This document shows, piece after piece, positions 58,401-64,000 of a stretch of DNA of 64,000 nt; the first letter of the stretch is position 1; each line of letters opens with the position of its first letter. The translations under genes and the position numbers were made by a program. The notes below the pieces were generated by a model. The model worked only from the letters and a program-made list of their open reading frames with translations, was not told the DNA's origin and searched no databases. The stretch is from the NCBI RefSeq assembly GCF_021134715.1, contig NC_060027.1, forward strand, positions 5,766,001-5,830,000, written 5' to 3'. The stretch is from Daphnia pulex. Taxonomy: Eukaryota > Arthropoda > Branchiopoda > Diplostraca > Daphniidae.

Positions 58401-61400
58401 GACATTGATTTCTATAAAGGGATACAAGTTAACTGTATCTTTAGACCCATTACACTAGTTGGAGAGGAAAGAAAAAACAACAACGGAAGGAGGGGACCAA
58501 TTTTAACGCAATCTAAATATTGACATATTAATTTCTAAAGCTAATTCCGGCTGAGCTTTTTAGGAGCCGCGGACAAACGTCCAGCTGCTCGAACAAAACA
58601 TTAGGCAACTTGATAGCCCCTGGGCTACCCAAAATGAAAACTCGACGACTGTTGTTGCTCAAATGACTCGACTCAAAAACAAAACGCATACACACAGTTG
58701 TTGATTTTCCGTCTTTTAAAACACTCAAAATGTCTAAATGAAATATTATTTGATGGGAGAAAGAAAAAAGTTGATTGGGGAGACGTACCCAGACACTAGC
58801 AACACATTGACGTAGATTTAACTTGAATCAACTGGCATGTAAACGAAAAAACAGGCAGTTGGTGGATTTGTTTTCGTTCCACTGGTGGGGTGTGTATGTG
58901 GTTCACAACTAGGCAGCCGCCATGTTTGACGCAAGACTGGCCGTGCCAGGAAAAACAAGGCGGGTACTGCAAATAGGGGGCAGCACCAGTAGCCGACCCA
59001 CCAGTCCCCGCCCTCTTTTCCTACCTTCGTGCTAACACCCGTGTAACATTCCCGGCACCCCACTCGCTAACGTTCATTGATCCAAGAAGAGTTCCATCTA
59101 TTGGCTGACAAGACAACCCTGATAATAAATATTCCTATTTGGCGAAAGTGGATTTCGGGACCGGATTATCATCACGCACACGTACAAAACATCCGGACGC
59201 AACTCCCTAGAGACCCTCTCCGGCTCAATTGGTTCACGATTTTTTAACCGTTCAACTTATTTAATGCGTGTAGATAGAAAAACAAAAAAGAAGGGGGGAA
59301 AAAATAGTTGTTCTTACCCGCCGGAATTCTTGGATGGTGCAGATAAAAAAGGGTTGATCAGCTGATTGGCTTTCTATGTAAGCGGCATCTGTTATGGGAA
59401 AAGGAGAAATAGTTTTTAACATTTGAGAATCATCAACAAACAAGCCACACACACACTCAATAGCAATAATAATAATAGTAGCATCAATAATAATAACAAA
59501 GTCGGCTTTCCAAACGATGATGAGACATGTATCAAATGATATCAAATAATGCTGAGAAATACAAAATCGCCCCTTTTCACGCATGTTTGATCTCGGCTTC
59601 AAACGTTTGCCAATGACGTAAAATAACATCCATCTTGATTTGAGAAAAGGAAAAAGAAGGAAAGAGCCCCTTTGCAACCGCCAAAGGGACGGATCGATCC
59701 ACATTGCTGCGGAACCACTTGACTGTGTGCGTCTTATTTTCGCCTCAGCGGCGGATTTAACTTAAGGTGACGGTTCACCAAGACCAGTGACCCTTCAACA
59801 GTCGCCAACAGATTTGATCCGTCAACATGGCGCTTGTTTGTACAAAGAAAAGATTCCGCCATTCGTTATTGCCCCAGTGTGTTTGTCAATCACGCAGGAG
59901 GGAATTTAAATAACAAGAAAACTAAACAACAGCAAAATATGGGAGACAATCGCTAAAGTATTAAATCACAAATATGCTGGACTAGCTTTCGTGTTTGCTC
60001 AGACATTCATTTGATGCACAGCAGTCTAATCTCTGATAAAAGTCATTTGTTGTTCGTGTCCGAGATAGAAAGTAATGCGGATCCTGCGTAGGAAACCGTT
60101 GACAAACGAGAAAATTTACTAGCGTGATTCCCGACTTAAAGCCCTCACGACGCGACCATGGCAGAGATGGGGCCCCAGTCTTTTTGAAACTCGAAATGAC
60201 ACAATTCGGCTAAGCTTGTGAGAGCCATTTTCGGGTCTTGCCAATGGCTCGGCAAAGATGAAAGAGATGGAGCGCTCAGTCAATCGATAATTTCGACGAG
60301 AAAAAAAGGGAGACGGGCGGGCCCAGCCAAAGAGAGAGAGAGAGAGAGGGGGGGTCTGCACACAAAGCGACATCTGGAACTTCTCTCCTACCCCCTAAAG
60401 ACAAATAAAAACCCAACATTCAAGTTGGCCTTAGCTCCCGTGCCAACAACACAGCCGTAAAGAATCCCAACAAAATGGCCAACAAAATACTTCACACGTC
60501 TATGATTGCGTTGGTTAACTCTGGTGATCTAGAGCTAAACACCCGCCAAATCGATGATAATAAAAGGTTTCCTGAGCTAGTCGTGTGCATGCCCAACTCT
60601 TGTCTGCCTTTCTCACAAAGAAGTCGGTCGGAATGATGGAGGTGTTGGACCGACGCGGTCCCGGAGGAGAGATGGACCCCCCAACCGAATTGTTCAGACT
60701 TGCAACGCATCGCATTCGATGAGGATCAAGCGTCTAGTTGCCCATGTCGGGTGATTTATAATGAATGAAAAAGCAAAGGGACTTGTCTCATTTTATTAGA
60801 GGAGCCCAGTGACCAAGAAAGAGAGAGAGAGACCTCCTTTTTCTCTCGTTAACGACTAATGTATCTTTGCGTGAGTAAACTCAAGTCACGCACTGTCGTT
60901 GGTCCAAACTGCTGCTGCTGCTGCTACTTCTCCTGTTGGGGGCTAATCTTTGACTTCCTGATTTACGACTGGTCGACTCTCATCCTACGATAAATAAAGA
61001 AGGCTTTGAGCTCTCTTGTCATTGACCTTCCCATTTTCTTACTCCTGTGCGTGTCTCTCTCTCTACACCAGTTGTTGTTGGTAGACCAAAATAACTCGGC
61101 CCCTCGCTAGATGGCAATTATTTCGTGTCGTTAATTAATTAGACAAAATATACTGTCAGCGGGGACTTGAATTAATTGAATCATCCACAGTGTGCCTTAA
61201 TAGATGGGGAAAAAAACTATCCTTTTTTGGCCAAAATTGAATGGAAAAGTAATCGTTATTAGTGACATCCACTAGATGTCACTGGTTGGCAAGGTCCTTT
61301 GTGCATTCGCCTTTAATCGATGGCAATTCTACACAGTACATACACCCTTTGAGAACACGCACCCCGGTCTCATTATGGATCCGCTTTATTACCCCGAGTG

Positions 61401-63924
61401 AATATGTCTCTCTCTCTCTTTCTCGACACTCAATCAAGTGGACTAGGAATTCTATTGGCACAGAGCTAATTAGATATGCAAGAGGGACATGGTTTAGCAG
61501 TGGAAGGAGGAGTTGAGTGACACACACAAAAAATGAGACCGTATCAGGTGGAATAAATGTCTTCTTTTTTACTCTCGCGTGACTTGAACTAGGGTGGGCG
61601 AATAGTTTAATAGGTACGAAAAGGACAAAGATCAAACACCGGCAGGTCGGATGGTGTGATAGAAGCGACTACTAAGATGATGACACAATCAGTCCAAGAG
61701 TCGAACGAGATTCTTTCATGTTCAAACAAGGACACAGCCATCGCTGTTCTTTTTTCTTCTTCTCCGTTCAACTTGGTGAAAAAGAAAAGAAAAGGAAAAA
61801 AGAATTGGACGATGGCTCACGCGGCCAATCAGTCTTCCAACCAAGGGCAGCAAGTTGAGTTATACAATAGCCAAACGTAATACAACTGGAAAGGCCTAGA
61901 TAGACAAGTCTAACTTTTGAATCAGATCGTCGTTGCCCGCCAGATATCCGGTCGATGAACTGGATATCGACCACAAGTCTGAATTTTAAAAGTTTCCTCC
62001 TCCTTGTATTCGACATCATCACGCTTGTTCCTATACGCCTTTATGCATAAACACTATACGTCTACGGTTGACACGAGTGCAGCACTAACTGGCAACAACT
62101 TTCATCATTCGACAGCATCCCATCCATCCTATACGCGGAAAAAAACATTGTCTCGGCGGGATAGTTTTGGGGGGCTCGTTTGATTTTCCCGAAAAAAAAT
62201 CCCCAGTTGGTGTCACGATAAAGGGAAAAAGAAATGGGAAATTTAATTCATTGTCAAAGACATTGAATTGGGTGGGATAACTGACAAGTCAACAGGAAAC
62301 GAGCTTGTCACCACAACCGAAACCAGTCAGCGTCACTTAATAGTCTAGTCGCAATGTGCGTGTGTGTGTGTTAAAAGAGCCGGAAGCCTGTGCTTCTCTC
62401 TGCCGAGTCTCCCCCCTCTTTTCTTATATTCTCCTCTTCTCCTGTCCTTTTATTCTCCTTCTCTCTTTCCTCCTTCTCTTCTCCCCCCTCTCTCTCTTTT
62501 TCTCCAGTGAAATGTAGACAAGATTGCCTCAACAAGGTAGAAAATCGGAAATGATATACGCGGTCGCCATCAGTGAAAGATGTTCACTAACTCTCCGACA
62601 CTTAACAAATCGCATAGACAAATCAATAAAATGCAGAAATATACAAGAACCACATGGCTGGCATGGCATCAAACGCTTTCAAAGCCAGCAGCACGATTGC
62701 TTCCTTCCTTTCTTTTTTCTAATTCGACATCGATGAGAATCCAGCGAGAGCTGGCTGGCATCATCGATCCGATATGTGTGTGCGGTGCGCAAGCTTTATC
62801 ATCACTTCTTTGTTTCCCTCCCACCAAATATTTCGGCTATTACGATTACGACTGCTTGTCCCACCACTTGAGCCCTTTCTTTCTTTCTGTTTCACACACA
62901 CATTTAGTGCTACAATAATTGTGCAATCACTCAGCGTGCAAACCCCGTCGTTATCGAAATGACTCGGTGCGATAAACTGTCGGATGTGCGTCCGTCAATA
63001 TCTCGTCTGATGTCATTGTTTCAGGGCCCCACAAATGTCGTCAACTCCGTTCAGCTTTGCCACAAAATCTTCTCGTTTGAGGAAAGATCACCAAGTAGTC
63101 GGAAGTAGTAGCTACCACTGCACGTATTACACAATGTGTCGACGACGTCTATTTACACAGTGGCCGTGCACCAAACGAGTTGCCACAATACAGGAATCAC
63201 CACCACTGATGGCCCTGATTAATACCCAGAAAATCACTTTTCTTGCAACGAATTTGGTCACGACTTTCATGCCAAAATGGTGAAGACCTGACGGAAGATA
63301 AGAAATTTCAAAACGAGTCTATGTCAAACAACGACTGATTCTTTCCGCTGCTCTACAAGTCAAAAATAATGGAACGGTCTGTCAACTCGGCCCCCGTTTG
63401 ATCGGAGCGAATTTCACGCAGTAAAAATGAGAGAAAAAATACACAAACATACCTCCTGGACGATAATCGGCTCCGTCGTCAACGCAGAGATATCTGACGT
63501 AGTCTCCATTGCGGGCCCGCCAAACTTTTCCGCGAATATTCTTTTTTCCCGTCACGGCCACCGAAACGTCCTCGCAGATCGTGTCGACGTTTCCTCCTCC
63601 TCGTTCGTCTTCTATTGGACAGTCGTCAACAACTTCGGGAGGAGTTTCTACTAAATCCTCATCGTCTTCTTCTTCCGTTTTCACTCCGCGACGCCGCAAA
63701 AGTTTACGAGGCGACTCTCCATTGCTGCACGCCGCCGGAGAGTTTCTCTTCTCCGGCGTGCTCTTGCTGCTATTGTTGACACTGTCGCTATTAGTCGGTT
63801 GGATGGCACGACCAGCTGATGATAGCCCGCTTCCGGTTCCGGCACTGCTCTTACCGGCCACCACACGCGATGATGTTTTAGAAGAAGACACTATTTCACC
63901 GGCACTAGCTCCATTCGAAGTCAT
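37414..63924 (-). CDS. Gug: Atrophin (Grunge/RERE-type) transcriptional co-repressor, 20 coding exons
   Basis: A nuclear co-repressor; family members bind histone deacetylases and nuclear receptors such as Tailless. Coding exons in gene order: 63924-63453, 59388-59318, 57360-57326, 57232-57005, 56504-56351, 56278-56033, 55861-55763, 49422-49342, 45108-44967, 43153-43058, 42981-42866, 42790-42677, 42551-42414, 42334-42116, 42040-39369, 39276-39096, 38994-38852, 38764-38417, 38272-37568, 37486-37414. All phases agree and the sum is 6333 nt (2110 residues). Domains: BAH (about 120-315, ends [14 protein letters not shown]); ELM2 (315-405, [14 protein letters not shown]); SANT (425-480, [28 protein letters not shown]); GATA finger (CRHC...CTDC, 525-560); polyQ with polyP (about 1190); Atrophin C-terminus (ECHRSQSA...[37 protein letters not shown]). 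The ATG at 63924 starts MTSNGASAG and follows an intron acceptor. Alternative starts or isoforms are possible. Confidence 0.95.
37487..37567 (-). other. Gug: Last Atrophin intron, 81 nt, in frame and free of stops
   Basis: Bounded by a GTATAG donor after EEYIR and a CAATCCAG acceptor before QQQQRERE. Its length is a multiple of three and it has no stop, so an unspliced mRNA would keep the frame and insert 27 residues containing [17 protein letters not shown] call it an intron because both sites are good and the flanking sequence joins smoothly in family style, but retention cannot be excluded. Confidence 0.7.
40640..40684 (-). repeat. Gug: Polyglutamine tract in Atrophin (mixed CAG/CAA)
   Basis: About 15 uninterrupted glutamines, encoded by mixed CAG and CAA codons, follow a short His/Gln stretch (PQQHQH) and precede TPAQPQQ and a proline run. 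Vertebrate ATN1 and fly Grunge also have polyQ. The mixed codons make a pure-repeat expansion less likely. Confidence 0.9.
43154..44966 (-). other. Atrophin intron 9 (1.8 kb)
   Basis: It separates the last SANT-side exon from the exon with the first GATA-finger cysteine pair. It contains a (CA)n run at 44282-44303 and GA-rich tracts at 43450-43640. Open frames here lack any recognised motif. Confidence 0.8.
45109..49341 (-). other. Atrophin intron 8 (4.2 kb)
   Basis: It splits the SANT domain between HKDT and SDLVEFYY. It contains a (CCT)n/poly-C tract near 47045-47092 and CA runs at 45200-45220. Nothing else recognised. Confidence 0.85.
49423..55762 (-). other. Atrophin intron 7 (6.3 kb)
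   Basis: The largest intron, between WSEDET and KRFVKG. It is rich in simple repeats: GA tracts near 50015-50060 and 50430-50450, CA tracts near 50890-50930, 51735-51755 and 54302-54322, and (ATGG)n at 54327-54342. It also holds a + strand TATA-box consensus at 54352. Confidence 0.85.
54352..54359 (+). promoter_or_regulatory. TATA-box consensus on the opposite strand, inside an Atrophin intron
   Basis: TATAAAAG directly follows a (CA)n and (ATGG)n stretch and is followed by GC-rich sequence. It could be an antisense promoter. No supported gene follows it, so a chance match is quite possible. Confidence 0.25.
57361..59317 (-). other. Atrophin intron 2 (2.0 kb)
   Basis: Lies between the 71-nt and 35-nt BAH exons. 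No coding sequence recognised. Poly-G at about 57567-57579. Confidence 0.8.
59389..63452 (-). other. Atrophin intron 1 of the coding region (4.1 kb)
   Basis: It splits PGDAAY of the BAH domain. Content: GA- and CT-rich simple tracts (60335-60350, 62395-62515), and otherwise nothing recognised. Early introns of this gene class often hold enhancers; none can be defined here. Confidence 0.8.
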
Positions 63925-63973
63925 TTTTCCGATTGCCAATCGACTCTTTCGACGGTTTCAACTACATGCGTAC
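63453..63973 (-). other. Gug: First coding exon of Atrophin with part of the 5' UTR
   Basis: The exon begins after a TTCTATTCCAG acceptor (intron at 63974 and above), so at least one further 5' UTR exon lies beyond the window. It has 49 nt of UTR, then MTSNGASAG, a Ser-rich and acidic region ([14 protein letters not shown]), and the start of BAH ([15 protein letters not shown]). It ends in phase 1 at GTATGT, and the next exon completes PGDAAYIE. Confidence 0.88.
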
Positions 63974-64000
63974 CTGGAATAGAAAAAAGAATGAAAAGTT

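Overview
The window is eukaryotic nuclear DNA, most likely from an arthropod and by inference a branchiopod crustacean such as Daphnia. The host genes have many short GT-AG introns (57-94 nt wherever both ends are clear). An arthropod-type Atrophin gene, a DJ-1/PARK7 gene and a secreted single-PAN-domain gene sit beside AT-rich intergenic DNA and BEL/Pao LTR retrotransposons. The species is an inference; no marker gene fixes it.

Layout. 1-5341: the 3' part of a decayed BEL/Pao element (element A), with one frameshift and two in-frame stops in gag-pol and one LTR at its right end. About 7690-21400: a decayed ISL2EU-type (PIF/Harbinger-related) DNA transposon. Its DDE transposase is on the + strand (7690-10230, split by about 1.4 kb of unrelated DNA). 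A convergent SWIM zinc finger + YqaJ nuclease gene is on the - strand (21400 down to 10309). A second, apparently intact BEL/Pao element (element B, 11013-19751) lies inside the YqaJ gene. B has identical 289-bp LTRs, a 5-bp target duplication (ATATA), a tRNA-Tyr-type primer site and an uninterrupted 2074-codon gag-pol. It also has an extra upstream reading frame that makes sense only if a 72-nt intron is removed. 21896-23920: decayed collagen-like (Gly-X-Y) DNA with a 450-bp tandem duplication. 27909-28913: a 1005-bp foldback/MITE with arms of about 410 bp and TA duplications. 29831-30284: the first exons of an unrecognised gene. 32281-32777: a small secreted PAN/apple-domain gene with a TATA box. 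34998-35821: DJ-1 in five exons. 37414-63924 on the - strand: a complete Atrophin (Grunge/RERE type) co-repressor gene with 20 coding exons, whose introns fill almost all of the right-hand 26 kb.

How the parts relate. The left 21 kb is nested transposon debris with one young element. The middle is sparse AT-rich intergenic DNA with two or three small genes. The right side is one large regulatory gene encoding BAH, ELM2, SANT and GATA-finger modules, then a polyQ/polyP region and the Atrophin C-terminus. The 20 Atrophin exons were placed by hand from splice sites; the phases agree at every junction and the total is 6333 nt (2110 residues plus stop). The most novel-looking item is the leader of element B (11302-13337): a spliced ORF1 with no internal ATG, an 18-residue acidic repeat, four tandem copies of a hairpin unit, and two splice-acceptor-like sites just before gag.
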